Made by a program: the position numbers and the translations under genes | Source of the DNA: CAZEMR01 sp964513465 | GTDB taxonomy: Bacteria; Bacteroidota; Ignavibacteria; Kapaibacteriales; UBA2268 | Reading direction: 5' to 3' | Assembly (NCBI GenBank): GCA_964513465.1 | Contig: CAZEMR010000007.1 | Span: 1-64,000 of the forward strand | DNA length: 64,000 nucleotides | Part shown: piece after piece, positions 8,864-18,241 of the stretch | Layout: every line of letters starts with the position of its first letter | Position numbering within the stretch: the first letter of the stretch is position 1 | Notes under the pieces: generated by a model | Told to the model about the DNA's origin: nothing | Database searches by the model: none | Seen by the model: only the letters and a program-made list of their open reading frames with translations

Positions 8864-10978
8864 ATGGATATGGAGAAACTGGAACGTAATTTTAACGAAT
8901 TCGAAGCGGCTAATTATAAACAATGGAAAGAAGCCGCCGATGCTACGCTTAAGGGAGCTGATTTCGGAAAGCTTTTCACGAAAACATATGAAGATATTGA
9001 GCTTAAACCGATTTACAATCCCGAAGACACGGACAATTTAGATCATATTAAAAATCAATTTCCTGGTATTTTCCCTTTTTTACGAGGCAATGATCCGGAC
9101 GGATATACTCACAAACCCTGGCAAATAAGGCAGGATATGTCTTTGCCAGCGCCGGAGCTTTTCAATGAAGCTACTTTGTATGACCTCAAACGCGGTCAGA
9201 CAGCTGTCAATACACGTGTTAACGCATTGAGTTATTTAGTGGATACGAAAGACGCAAAACTTGCGCACGGACATCTGCGCGGCCTAACGCTATCCAATAT
9301 TGACGATTATGATGCTGCGTTTGCTAATATAAACTTTTCCGAGACACCCGTATATATGGAAACAGGAAATCGCGCGCCTGCGATAGCTGCTATGTTCAAG
9401 ACCTGGTGCGAACGGAAAAGCATCGATACGTCAAATATCATCGGCGGTATTTTATTCGATCCGATCATGAAACTGGTCAGTCATGGCTCATTGGAGCTTG
9501 ACGAAATGGCTTTCAAAAGCCAAATGAGGCAATACGTTATATGGGCAGAAAAAGCATTGCCGCATTTTAAAACAATCGGTATCGACTCATCTGTCTGGCA
9601 CAATGCCGGCGCCAATGCTGCACAGGAACTTGGATATGCCCTGGCATCAGCAGCAGAGTATATGAGAGCATTCAAAGACGATGATCCTAATATGATTGCC
9701 AGCAAGATTCAGTTCACATTTGCAATCGGATCTAATTTCTTTATGGAAATCGCCAAGCTCCGAGCCGCGCGTATGCTTTGGGCAAAAATCGCAAAAGAAT
9801 TCGGCGTCGACGAAGAAAATGCAAGGATGTTCATTTTTGCCAGAACATCTCGCAGAAATAAATCGCGATTGGATGCATACGTCAATATGCTTCGCACCAC
9901 TACAGAGACTCTCGCAGCAGTGATCGGCGGAGCGGATGCGATCAATACTGATTCTTTCGACGACGTATTCGGTTTGCCGGATAAATTTTCGAGGCGAATA
10001 GCACGCAACAATCAGCTTATAATCAGAGAGGAAGCGCATTTTGCAGCCACAGGCGATCCGGGCGGCGGCTCCTGGTATCTTGAGCATCTCTCAGCAGAAT
10101 TAGCAGAAAAAGCATGGGAAATATTCCGCAATACCGAACGTGCGGGCGGGATGTTCAAAGCTTTGATCGGCGGCGAACCCCAGGCGGCAGTCAGCCATGT
10201 ATTTGATAAAAGGATGAATAATTACCGGACTCGCAAAGAAGTTATGGTAGGCGTAAATAAATATCCGAATACAGATGAAAAACCAGTGTATCCACTTGCT
10301 TTTGATGAAGATAGCTTCCTGCATATCAGGAAGAATATGATTGAATCGCATATCAAAAACCGTGATTCGGCAGCAACCGGAACCTCGTTAAGTAAGATTC
10401 CTGCATCGATTGAAAAAAACGAAATGATGGAAGCTTGTATCGAAGCGGCTAAAAATGGATCATTGACTGGCGAAATCAGCGATGCGCTCAGAAGTGGCCG
10501 TACCGAATGCAATATTATATATGTAAAAAGATACGCTGAATTATTTGAAGAACTTCGAGAGAATTCTGTCAGATTTGCGGCCAGTAACGATCAACCTATG
10601 AGTGCTTTATTAGCAAATTTCGGAGCTTTGAGGGATTATAAAGTACGTGCTGACTTCTCTGCCGATTTTATGAAAGTGGGTGGGTTCGAAATCGAATCTT
10701 CGCAAGGCTTTGAGAGCATTGATGTTGCAGTAAACACATTTGCTGAATCCAAGCATCAGGTTGTAGTAATATGCTCTAGCGATGATAAATATCCGGATAT
10801 TGTTCCTGAATTTGCCAGGAAAGTTAAAAACGCACGTCCTGACTCAACGATCGTGCTTGCAGGCTATCCCAAAGCCAATATTGATGAATTTACATCATCA
10901 GGAGTTGATGAGTTCATACACATACGGGCTGATATTTACGACATTTTGTCCAGACTTCAGAATAATATTGGAATGTAA
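8864..10978 (+). CDS. mutA: Methylmalonyl-CoA mutase small (beta) subunit
   Basis: This ~704-residue protein is a mutase-like TIM barrel with a C-terminal Rossmann domain, matching the non-catalytic MutA subunit of the heterodimeric enzyme. The catalytic tyrosine segment of the large subunit (TIRQYAGF) is replaced by QIRQDMSLP. The catalytic histidine segment (SGYHMQEAGA) is replaced by SSVWHNAGANAA. The C-terminal domain has no DxHxxG cobalamin-binding motif, as expected for MutA. It lies 38 bases upstream of mutB. I chose the ATG at 8864; a GTG at 8858 and an ATG at 8870 are also possible, and no strong ribosome-binding site decides between them. Confidence 0.93.
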   Translation: MDMEKLERNFNEFEAANYKQWKEAADATLKGADFGKLFTKTYEDIELKPIYNPEDTDNLDHIKNQFPGIFPFLRGNDPDGYTHKPWQIRQDMSLPAPELFNEATLYDLKRGQTAVNTRVNALSYLVDTKDAKLAHGHLRGLTLSNIDDYDAAFANINFSETPVYMETGNRAPAIAAMFKTWCERKSIDTSNIIGGILFDPIMKLVSHGSLELDEMAFKSQMRQYVIWAEKALPHFKTIGIDSSVWHNAGANAAQELGYALASAAEYMRAFKDDDPNMIASKIQFTFAIGSNFFMEIAKLRAARMLWAKIAKEFGVDEENARMFIFARTSRRNKSRLDAYVNMLRTTTETLAAVIGGADAINTDSFDDVFGLPDKFSRRIARNNQLIIREEAHFAATGDPGGGSWYLEHLSAELAEKAWEIFRNTERAGGMFKALIGGEPQAAVSHVFDKRMNNYRTRKEVMVGVNKYPNTDEKPVYPLAFDEDSFLHIRKNMIESHIKNRDSAATGTSLSKIPASIEKNEMMEACIEAAKNGSLTGEISDALRSGRTECNIIYVKRYAELFEELRENSVRFAASNDQPMSALLANFGALRDYKVRADFSADFMKVGGFEIESSQGFESIDVAVNTFAESKHQVVVICSSDDKYPDIVPEFARKVKNARPDSTIVLAGYPKANIDEFTSSGVDEFIHIRADIYDILSRLQNNIGM

Positions 10979-11016
10979 TATTGATAATAATAATATAATA
11001 TATATCGGAGTAAGTA

Positions 11017-13194
11017 ATGAAGCAACCTGATTTTGCAAATATGCATTTTCGAGAAGCTTTTAAAGTGGCTGATCGCGAACAATGGCGGAATTTATTTATT
11101 AAAAATACCGAGAGACCTCCTGAAGAATCCACGCATCCTTCTATGGAGAATATAGACATTTTGCCGGTTCATACTTTTAATGACGTTAAAGACATTGATC
11201 ATATAAAATTTTCTGCGGGAATTGCCCCGTTTTTACGAGGTCCATATCCAACAATGTACGTCACAAGGCCCTGGACAATCCGTCAATATGCGGGGTTCTC
11301 TACTGCCGAAGAATCCAATGCTTTTTATAAGCGTAATCTTGCCGCCGGACAGAAGGGACTATCCGTCGCGTTCGATCTGGCCACGCATCGCGGATATGAC
11401 AGCGATCACGAAAGAGTCGTAGGGGACGTCGGAAAAGCCGGAGTTGCGGTAGATTCAATCCTTGACATGCAAGTTCTTTTTGACGAAATTCCGCTCGATA
11501 AAATCTCAGTTTCGATGACAATGAATGGCGCAGTCCTCCCTGTCATGGCATTTTATATTGTGGCTGCAGAAGAGCAGGGCGTCAAACCTGAACAATTGTC
11601 CGGTACGATCCAGAATGATATTCTAAAAGAATACATGGTTCGAAACACATATATCTACCCTCCCAAGCCTTCGATGCGGATAATCGCGGACATTTTCGAG
11701 TATACGTCCAAAAATATGCCTAAATTCAACTCCATTTCTGTTTCCGGTTATCATATGCAGGAAGCCGGCGCTACAGCCGATCTCGAAATGGCATATACCC
11801 TTGCCGACGGACTCGAATATGTGAGAGCGGGACTCGACGCTGGTATTGATATCGATGCTTTTGCTCCCCGTATTTCGTTTTTCTGGGCTATCGGGATGAA
11901 TTATTATATGGAAATCGCCAAAATGCGCGCTGCACGCATGATATGGGCGAAATTAATTAAGCAGTTCAATCCCAAAAACCCAAAATCAATGGCGCTTAGA
12001 ACCCATTCGCAGACCTCCGGATGGAGTCTCACCGAACAAGATCCTTTTAATAATGTTGCACGCACTTGTATTGAGGCAATGGGAGCTGCTCTTGGTCATA
12101 CCCAGTCTTTGCATACTAATTCTCTCGATGAGGCCATTGCGCTACCGACCGATTTTTCGGCCAGGATTGCGCGGAACACACAGCTCTATCTGCAAGAAGA
12201 ATCAGGTATTTGTGATGTTATAGACCCATGGGGCGGCTCTTATTATCTTGAGAAATTGACCGATGAGCTCGTATCAAAAGCTTTCGACCACATTGATGAA
12301 ATCGAATCGCTAGGCGGTATGGCCAAAGCTATCGAAACCGGCGTTCCGAAGATGAGGATCGAGGAAGCAGCCGCACGCAGACAAGCCCGAATCGACTCCG
12401 GGGCAGAAACTATCGTAGGAATTAACAGGTACAAACCTGATCGCGAGGAACCAATTGAAATACTTGAAGTTGACAATACTGAAGTACGCAATAAACAGCT
12501 CGCCAGACTCGAAAAGCTTCGATCTGATCGCGACGAATCCAAAGTAAAGGAAGCCCTCGAAGCGATTACAAAAGCGGCGGAAACCGGCAATGGAAATCTG
12601 CTCGAATTATCAGTCAACGCTGCACGCGTCCGAGCGTCTCTTGGAGAAATTTCTTATGCTATCGAAAAAGTTACCGGAAGGCATAAAGCTATGACAAAAA
12701 CGATCTCAGGCGTTTATAGTTCTGAATTCAAAGAAAAACGCGACATAGAAGATGTTCGTAAATTGGCCGATGCAATTGAACGAAAAGAGGGTCGTCGCCC
12801 CCGCATACTTGTTGCAAAAATGGGACAGGACGGGCACGATCGCGGCGCCAAGGTTATATCCACAGCATTCGCTGATCTTGGGTTCGACGTCGATGTCGGC
12901 CCTCTGTTCCAGACCCCAGCGGAAACCGCTCGTCAGGCAGTCGAGAACGATGTGCATATCGTTGGCGTCAGCTCACTTGCAGCAGGTCATAAAACCCTTG
13001 TCCCCCAGCTGATTGAAGAACTCCGCAAACAGGGACGTGAAGATATAATTGTCGTGGCAGGCGGCGTAATACCTCAGAAAGATTACGATTTTCTTCGGAA
13101 AGCGGGCTGCGCAGAGATATTCGGCCCAGGCACTGTAATACCTAAGGCAGCAAAGAAAATCATCGAGGATTTAATGATATCATACGAAGAGTGA
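11017..13194 (+). CDS. mutB: Methylmalonyl-CoA mutase large (alpha) catalytic subunit
   Basis: The 725-residue protein has the catalytic TIM barrel with Y91 (TIRQYAGFSTAE) and H246 (SGYHMQEAGAT), equivalent to the tyrosine and histidine of the Propionibacterium enzyme. The C-terminal adenosylcobalamin domain has D605-x-H607-x-x-G610 (DGHDRG), followed by LFQTPAE and GVSSLAAGH. It interconverts methylmalonyl-CoA and succinyl-CoA, used in propionate formation or in propionate and branched-chain amino acid breakdown. It follows mutA with a 38-base gap and a GGAG ribosome-binding site. The chaperone MeaB/ArgK and methylmalonyl-CoA epimerase, frequent neighbours elsewhere, are not in this window. 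A hairpin terminator follows. Confidence 0.97.
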   Translation: MKQPDFANMHFREAFKVADREQWRNLFIKNTERPPEESTHPSMENIDILPVHTFNDVKDIDHIKFSAGIAPFLRGPYPTMYVTRPWTIRQYAGFSTAEESNAFYKRNLAAGQKGLSVAFDLATHRGYDSDHERVVGDVGKAGVAVDSILDMQVLFDEIPLDKISVSMTMNGAVLPVMAFYIVAAEEQGVKPEQLSGTIQNDILKEYMVRNTYIYPPKPSMRIIADIFEYTSKNMPKFNSISVSGYHMQEAGATADLEMAYTLADGLEYVRAGLDAGIDIDAFAPRISFFWAIGMNYYMEIAKMRAARMIWAKLIKQFNPKNPKSMALRTHSQTSGWSLTEQDPFNNVARTCIEAMGAALGHTQSLHTNSLDEAIALPTDFSARIARNTQLYLQEESGICDVIDPWGGSYYLEKLTDELVSKAFDHIDEIESLGGMAKAIETGVPKMRIEEAAARRQARIDSGAETIVGINRYKPDREEPIEILEVDNTEVRNKQLARLEKLRSDRDESKVKEALEAITKAAETGNGNLLELSVNAARVRASLGEISYAIEKVTGRHKAMTKTISGVYSSEFKEKRDIEDVRKLADAIERKEGRRPRILVAKMGQDGHDRGAKVISTAFADLGFDVDVGPLFQTPAETARQAVENDVHIVGVSSLAAGHKTLVPQLIEELRKQGREDIIVVAGGVIPQKDYDFLRKAGCAEIFGPGTVIPKAAKKIIEDLMISYEE

Positions 13195-13214
13195 TATTTT
13201 TTACATACTTCATA

Positions 13215-13250
13215 GAAAAAGCTCCGCAATATTTGTGGAGCTTTTCTTTT
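13215..13250. terminator. Bidirectional intrinsic terminator after mutB
   Basis: AAAAGCTCC (13217-13225) pairs perfectly with GGAGCTTTT (13237-13245) around an eleven-base loop, followed by CTTTTTAT-type T-rich sequence on the plus strand. On the minus strand the stem ends in TTTTTC, so it can also stop transcripts of the convergent acetyltransferase-like gene ending at 13286. Confidence 0.8.
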
Positions 13251-13285
13251 TATTTAATATTTATTGTTTTATATTTATACTATTT

Positions 13286-14413
13286 TTATATAGGCATTTC
13301 ATACGACCTGTACGTTTTATATCTTTCGGCTTTCATAGTTGTCGTAAGTCCTCTATTCATCATGACGTTATCCTCAAGCACCCAGGAAGCTTCGCCGTAT
13401 TGTATACCAATATCAAGCCCGCGATGCCCGGTTTCCCAATACATTACAGAATCGATACCCCTGCCCTGGTACTCCGGGATAACGCCAAGAACTATGATCC
13501 GCTGAGTATCAATTTTTTTTCGTTTGGTGAACAAATGCCAAACTGCACCGAGCAGAGAACCATTTCGATTGTGTATAAGACATTGATTTATATCGGGTAG
13601 CGAGAGAGCAAATCCTACAGGAATGCCATCGGATTCTGCAATAAAAGCCAGCGAAGGTTCGGCGAATTGTTTCAGATCCTCTGCCAGAAAATCGAACTCA
13701 TCGTCGGTCATTTTTACGAATCCCCAATTCGGTTCCCATGCTTTATTGTATAGTTCTTTTAGTGTTTTAACATCCTTTTTAAACTGATTTTTATTTTTGA
13801 AAGCAACTTCTCTGATAGTCACTTTATTTCTCTCGCGTGCGATTTTTTGAATGCGCTTCAGTTTATCTGTTAGATATTCATCCTGATTCAACAAGTAAGC
13901 ATATGAATCTTTTGCTTTTTTTAATCCATAATGCTCTGCAAGTTCGAGATAATAGGGCGGATTGTATGACATGAGAACCACTGGCGGACGATCGTAGCCG
14001 TCTGCAAGAAATGCCCATTCGTCATTCTGCGATGGATTATGCGGACCTCTCATAATATTTTTACCTTTACTTTTCAACCATTTAGCGGCAGCATCGTAAA
14101 GCATCGCGGATGTGTCGGTGTCGTTTTCGCACTCATAGAAACCAAAAAAACCCACTTTATCATTATGCGTTTTGTTATGCAACTCGTTCGTTATTGCAGC
14201 TATCCTTCCAACAATTTTATCTCCTTTATAAGCCATAAACATTTTGATATCTGAATGATTCCAGAATGGATTCTTTTTTTGATCAAGTAATTTGAGCCTA
14301 TCAGCAATAACAGGCGGCACCCAATTCGGATCATTTTTATAAAAATTCCATTGGCACTTAATGAATTTGAGCAAATCTTTTTTGGATTCAACAGTTCTGA
14401 TTTCTGCTTTCAT
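13286..14413 (-). CDS. GNAT-superfamily acetyltransferase-like protein (YghO-like)
   Basis: The 375-residue protein resembles the YghO-like group of acyl-CoA N-acyltransferase-fold proteins. A start-proximal KCQWNFYKNDPNWVPP segment is followed by MFMAYKGDKIVGRIAAI, a beta-strand of the first GNAT half. A typical GPHNPSQNDEWAFLADGYD motif comes next. The second half contains SDGIPVGFALSLPD and IIVLGVIPEYQGRGIDS, the latter being the acetyl-CoA pyrophosphate-binding loop (Q/R-x-x-G-x-G/A). Substrate is unknown. It lies 68 bases downstream of the purine nucleoside phosphorylase gene on the same strand and ends at the hairpin shared with mutB. Confidence 0.7.
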   Translation of the reverse strand: MKAEIRTVESKKDLLKFIKCQWNFYKNDPNWVPPVIADRLKLLDQKKNPFWNHSDIKMFMAYKGDKIVGRIAAITNELHNKTHNDKVGFFGFYECENDTDTSAMLYDAAAKWLKSKGKNIMRGPHNPSQNDEWAFLADGYDRPPVVLMSYNPPYYLELAEHYGLKKAKDSYAYLLNQDEYLTDKLKRIQKIARERNKVTIREVAFKNKNQFKKDVKTLKELYNKAWEPNWGFVKMTDDEFDFLAEDLKQFAEPSLAFIAESDGIPVGFALSLPDINQCLIHNRNGSLLGAVWHLFTKRKKIDTQRIIVLGVIPEYQGRGIDSVMYWETGHRGLDIGIQYGEASWVLEDNVMMNRGLTTTMKAERYKTYRSYEMPI

Positions 14414-14481
14414 GTTTCACTCTTTTGCATTATTACGATTTTCAAATTGCATAAATATAACAATTTGAGTTCAATAAACCG

Positions 14482-15285
14482 TCAAATAATTAAATTTATC
14501 ACCGTTCTTAATTTTTTTGTGTTTTCAGAGGCTTCGATCAGTACGTCGCGGTGGCATACCGACTTTGTGGCTGCTGGATTAAGTACATTGGTAATCAATG
14601 ACATAGCGGCAGTGCGCATTCCGAGTAACGAAGCGCATTTAGCCTCAGTTGCCGTAGACATGCCCACAGCATCAGCCCCAATAATTTTAAGCATTCTTAT
14701 TTCTGCGGGTGTTTCGTAATTTGGTCCATTCACAGCACAATAGTTACCACTTTTAACATCAATACGTTTATCATTTATTTTACTAATAATATCATTCGTC
14801 CATGTTTCATTAACGGCAGGCATAACATTTCTGTTATTACAAGGCAAGAATAAACTCCCGAAATGAACATTTATTAATTGAATAATATCCCGAATAATCA
14901 TTATGTCGCCAGTTTTACAAAATTGATTAATACCGCCGGCAGCATTCAAAAAAAGGATTGAATTAATACTTAAGGCATGGCATATAAGTACTTGCGAGCA
15001 TATGGATTCGATACTTACTCCTTCATAATAATGAAATCGACCATTGAAAGCGAGAAATATTTTTCCGTCTTTACTCAATATCAACAGTTCTCTGGTATGA
15101 CCAGGAAGTTCATTTTCGTTGATAGAAAATAGTTCATTATACGAAATTCTTTGTAATATATTCATGTTATCGAAAAGAGCGCTCATGCCGGACCCAAGAA
15201 CAAATGCCATATGGATATTTTCAGGCAAATTAATATTTTTTGCAATAACGCAATATTTTTGCGCAATTTCTGGTTTTAGCTTCAT
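14482..15285 (-). CDS. Purine nucleoside phosphorylase (trimeric PNP-I type)
   Basis: The 267-residue protein has the PNP signature segments: VLGSGMSAL near residue 30 (phosphate loop), GRFHYYEG (phosphate-binding histidine region), LNAAGGINQ (the AAGG loop of the base/ribose pocket), GPNYETPAEI (the phosphorylase signature) and SLITN near the end, where the asparagine contacts the purine. It splits inosine or guanosine with phosphate to base and ribose-1-phosphate. The GMS in the first loop differs slightly from the more common GLG. It is divergent from folB across 116 bases and may be co-transcribed with the acetyltransferase-like gene downstream. Confidence 0.92.
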   Translation of the reverse strand: MKLKPEIAQKYCVIAKNINLPENIHMAFVLGSGMSALFDNMNILQRISYNELFSINENELPGHTRELLILSKDGKIFLAFNGRFHYYEGVSIESICSQVLICHALSINSILFLNAAGGINQFCKTGDIMIIRDIIQLINVHFGSLFLPCNNRNVMPAVNETWTNDIISKINDKRIDVKSGNYCAVNGPNYETPAEIRMLKIIGADAVGMSTATEAKCASLLGMRTAAMSLITNVLNPAATKSVCHRDVLIEASENTKKLRTVINLII

Positions 15286-15331
15286 TTAATTAAATGATTT
15301 AAATTATATTTACGTCTAATGAAATGTTTCG

Positions 15332-15362
15332 TTTTAAGTTTGCAGAAAATTTGCTACTTTTG
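15332..15362 (+). promoter_or_regulatory. Bacteroidota-type promoter for folB-folK
   Basis: The -7 box TACTTTTG (15355-15362) fits TAnnTTTG exactly. A TTTT at 15332-15335 sits 19 bases upstream, at the distance expected for the -33 element (consensus TTTG). The folB ATG is 39 bases downstream of the -7 box. Confidence 0.6.
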
Positions 15363-15401
15363 CAGTTCATGTAAATTTAGTAAATATTAAGACTCCGGAC
15401 A

Positions 15402-15785
15402 ATGAAAGAATCATCTTTAGTCAGATTGAGCATTCGCAATGCGGAATTTTATTCCTACCATGGAGTTCGCTCCGAGGAAAAAAAGCTTGGCGGTAAGTAC
15501 CAGGTAGACTTAGACTTATATTACGATGCGACTAGTGCGATTATTAATGATGACGTGAAATACGCTCTTAATTATGAAGAGGCAATGTTTTGCGTTTCCG
15601 AGGTTATCAATAATGAATCATACAGCCTTGTGGAAACTATTGTAAATGAAATATTAAATATGACAATGGAAAAATTCCCCGAAATGCAGAAATGCTCCTG
15701 CAGAGTGCGCAAGTTATCTGTACCGATGCGTCGAGTAGTAGACCACATTGAAGTCGAACAAACAATGATCAGAAAAAAATCTTGA
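15402..15785 (+). CDS. folB: Dihydroneopterin aldolase
   Basis: The 127-residue protein has the FolB core: RNAEFYSYHGVRSEEKKLGG near residues 10-31, with the catalytic-site glutamate region, a LDLYYD strand, the NYEEAMFCVSEVINNESYSLVET substrate-pocket helix and VRKLSVPM with the conserved lysine. It cleaves 7,8-dihydroneopterin to 6-hydroxymethyl-dihydropterin and glycolaldehyde in folate synthesis, as a tetramer or octamer of small subunits. The next enzyme of the pathway, FolK, starts inside its stop codon, so the two are translationally coupled. Confidence 0.93.
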   Translation: MKESSLVRLSIRNAEFYSYHGVRSEEKKLGGKYQVDLDLYYDATSAIINDDVKYALNYEEAMFCVSEVINNESYSLVETIVNEILNMTMEKFPEMQKCSCRVRKLSVPMRRVVDHIEVEQTMIRKKS

Positions 15786-16297
15786 ACCATACTGAACACA
15801 ATTTAATATTCGACAATCACATTTTGCTTTCACTGGGGACTAACCTGGGGAATCGAGAAGAAAATTTGCGCTCGGCGTTTTCTTTTCTCAATGAAATTGA
15901 CTCTTTTAAAAATGTAAGAATGTCATCATTTTACGAAACTGAACCGGTTGGTTATTCCGATCAGCCATGGTTTTTGAATGCAGTGGTGTCGGGGTATACT
16001 TATCTAACCGCCGAACATTTGCTAATACTTTGCAAGTCGCTGGAATATATGATGGGTAGACGCAAGCGCGAACGCTGGCATGAACGCGAGATCGATATTG
16101 ATATTTTATTGTATAATGATTCGGTATTTTCAGATTTGTTTCTTACCATTCCCCATCCACAAATGCTCAAACGGCGTTTTGTATTGCAACCTGCGGCAGA
16201 AATCGCTTCAAACATATTACACCCATCGGCGAACTTGCCTCTTGGCCAACTCCTTGATAATTGCGAAGATACATCCGTCGTTCGCAGATATAATTAA
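15782..16297 (+). CDS. folK: 2-amino-4-hydroxy-6-hydroxymethyldihydropteridine pyrophosphokinase
   Basis: The 171-residue protein shows the HPPK features: LSLGTNLGNREENLRSA at the nucleotide site, FYETEPVGYSDQPWFLN, then RRKRERWHEREIDIDILLYND, where the two aspartates of DIDIL bind magnesium. It transfers pyrophosphate from ATP to the FolB product. The start is unusual: there is no ATG before the conserved core, and the TTG at 15782 overlaps the folB stop (TTGA), giving a short extra N-terminus of about a dozen residues. The next in-frame ATG would delete the ATP site, so the TTG start is favoured. Confidence 0.93.
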   Translation: MNHTEHNLIFDNHILLSLGTNLGNREENLRSAFSFLNEIDSFKNVRMSSFYETEPVGYSDQPWFLNAVVSGYTYLTAEHLLILCKSLEYMMGRRKRERWHEREIDIDILLYNDSVFSDLFLTIPHPQMLKRRFVLQPAAEIASNILHPSANLPLGQLLDNCEDTSVVRRYN

Positions 16298-16321
16298 TAA
16301 TTTATTACTACATCCACAAAA

Positions 16322-18202
16322 ATGAAAATCCCCGATGAAATAATTGAGGAACTCAGTCAGCAGGCCGATATTGTTGAAATCATTGGTGATTATGTCGACC
16401 TCAAAAGACGTGGAGCGAATTTTGTCGGGTTATGTCCTTTTCATAACGAAAAGACTCCTTCGTTCAATGTTTCTCCTGATAAAGGTATATATAAATGTTT
16501 TGGATGCGGTAAAGCTGGCAATACGTTAGGTTTTTTAATGGACTACAACGGCATGTCGTTCCCGGAAGCCATAAAACATCTTGCCACACGCATTGGATTT
16601 GCTCTTCCTGAATCAGCTTCAACGCAATCTTCAATGTCGCAATCGAAAAGAACTGACGCGCTCAAAGCCATTGATATAGCTGCCGCTTACTATCACTCAC
16701 GCTTAGGTAAAACCGACGGCAAACCTGCTCTTAATTATTTTCTTAACCGCGGTTTTTCTAAGGAATTGATTATTAAATTTAAACTCGGTTATGCTCCGGA
16801 TTCATGGGACTCTACTCTTAATATACTTTTAAAGAAGGCTTTCACCATAGAGAATTTATTGGACGCAGGGCTAATTATCGAACGAGAAAGCGGGGGCCAT
16901 TACGATCGATTCCGCAATAGAGCGATGTTTCCAATCAGAGATTTTATGGGACGAATCATCGGATTCGGAGCAAGGCGAATGAATGAAGACGAAACGCAAC
17001 CGAAATACATAAACTCCCCGCAATCATTGATTTACGACAAAAGCAAAAGCCTATACGGTTTGTTCGAATCTAAAACTCAGATGCGTAATCGAAAAGAAGC
17101 CATCATAGTTGAGGGCTATGCAGACGTTTTATCGCTGCACCAGGCAGGATTTGAAAACACGGTCGCTTCCAGCGGAACTGCTCTGACGATCGAGCAACTC
17201 TCGGTAATTCAACGATATGCTAAAAAAGTATATCTTGTCTATGATGCTGATGAAGCTGGAATAAAAGCGACAAAAAAAGCCACAGAGCTTGCGCTTTCGA
17301 AGGGTTTTGAGACGATGATAACTACCCTGCCGGCTGGTGAAGACCCCGATAGCATGATACAAAAAAACGGCACTAAAGCTTTTCGATCGTATCTCAATGA
17401 ATCTCTTAGCTTTATCGATTATTTTGTGAAGATTTATCGTCGCAATGGCAATCTTGCTACACCTGAGGGAAAAACGGCCGTATCCAGAGAAATGCTTAAA
17501 CTGATCGCTCAAATTCCGGACCGCCTTAAGCACGACATGTATGTTGGCCATCTTGCTGGTATACTTGGACTTAGCGAAAGTGAACTCCGATCCGTATATC
17601 AAGAAAAATCTAACATTGAACGTAGGTTCGGTCAGGAGCATACTTATCAGAAAAACAGAAAGCAGGAAACGCAAATCATAGTAAATAATGAACAAACCAA
17701 GAATTCCGATAGCATTCTGGAGGACTTGCTCCCCGAAGAGAACGTATTGATTTCTATAGCAATTAACGATAAAGCAGGCGCTGAAATAATCTTTGATCAA
17801 TTAGAAATAAATGCCGACAAAATGATAACGTTTGCTGCAAAAAGAATTATTGAAATAATATCTCAATATATTCATAAAAATAACTCAACTTTGTCGATGA
17901 TTACACAAAGCAATGACATTGATGAACAATATAAACAAGCGATCATTGATATATCGATGCGCATGGAGCAGCCCAGTCCTTTGCTGGAAAAATATCGGAA
18001 AACTCCTCCAAGCCGTGACGATTTGCGCGCGGCTAAGGATAGCCTTATGAAGCTCGAAATGACTACGCTTTCTAAAGAGCGAAAAAAACATGTAGATTCA
18101 CTTAAAGACCCCAATCAAAAGGATTTACATCCGCAGGCACTGCAAATAATCAGCGAGATCGATCTTAAAATCAATCAAATTAAACAGAATCTGATGCATT
18201 AA
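16322..18202 (+). CDS. dnaG: DNA primase
   Basis: The 626-residue protein starts with a CHC2 zinc ribbon (C38, H41, C59, C62 in LCPFHNEKTPSF and YKCFGCGKAGN). The catalytic core follows, including RFRNRAMFPIRD and GFGARRM, then the TOPRIM domain with IIVEGYADVL near residue 262 and VYDADEAG, where the acidic residues bind metal. The C-terminal ~170 residues are helical and correspond to the helicase-interaction region, poorly conserved as usual. It makes RNA primers at the replication fork with DnaB. It follows folK by 24 bases and precedes a YbbR-like gene by 39; the usual dnaG neighbours rpoD and rpsU are not here. Confidence 0.97.
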   Translation: MKIPDEIIEELSQQADIVEIIGDYVDLKRRGANFVGLCPFHNEKTPSFNVSPDKGIYKCFGCGKAGNTLGFLMDYNGMSFPEAIKHLATRIGFALPESASTQSSMSQSKRTDALKAIDIAAAYYHSRLGKTDGKPALNYFLNRGFSKELIIKFKLGYAPDSWDSTLNILLKKAFTIENLLDAGLIIERESGGHYDRFRNRAMFPIRDFMGRIIGFGARRMNEDETQPKYINSPQSLIYDKSKSLYGLFESKTQMRNRKEAIIVEGYADVLSLHQAGFENTVASSGTALTIEQLSVIQRYAKKVYLVYDADEAGIKATKKATELALSKGFETMITTLPAGEDPDSMIQKNGTKAFRSYLNESLSFIDYFVKIYRRNGNLATPEGKTAVSREMLKLIAQIPDRLKHDMYVGHLAGILGLSESELRSVYQEKSNIERRFGQEHTYQKNRKQETQIIVNNEQTKNSDSILEDLLPEENVLISIAINDKAGAEIIFDQLEINADKMITFAAKRIIEIISQYIHKNNSTLSMITQSNDIDEQYKQAIIDISMRMEQPSPLLEKYRKTPPSRDDLRAAKDSLMKLEMTTLSKERKKHVDSLKDPNQKDLHPQALQIISEIDLKINQIKQNLMH

Positions 18203-18241
18203 AATAATTATTTTGGTATTTATCCTCGACATTATATATAT

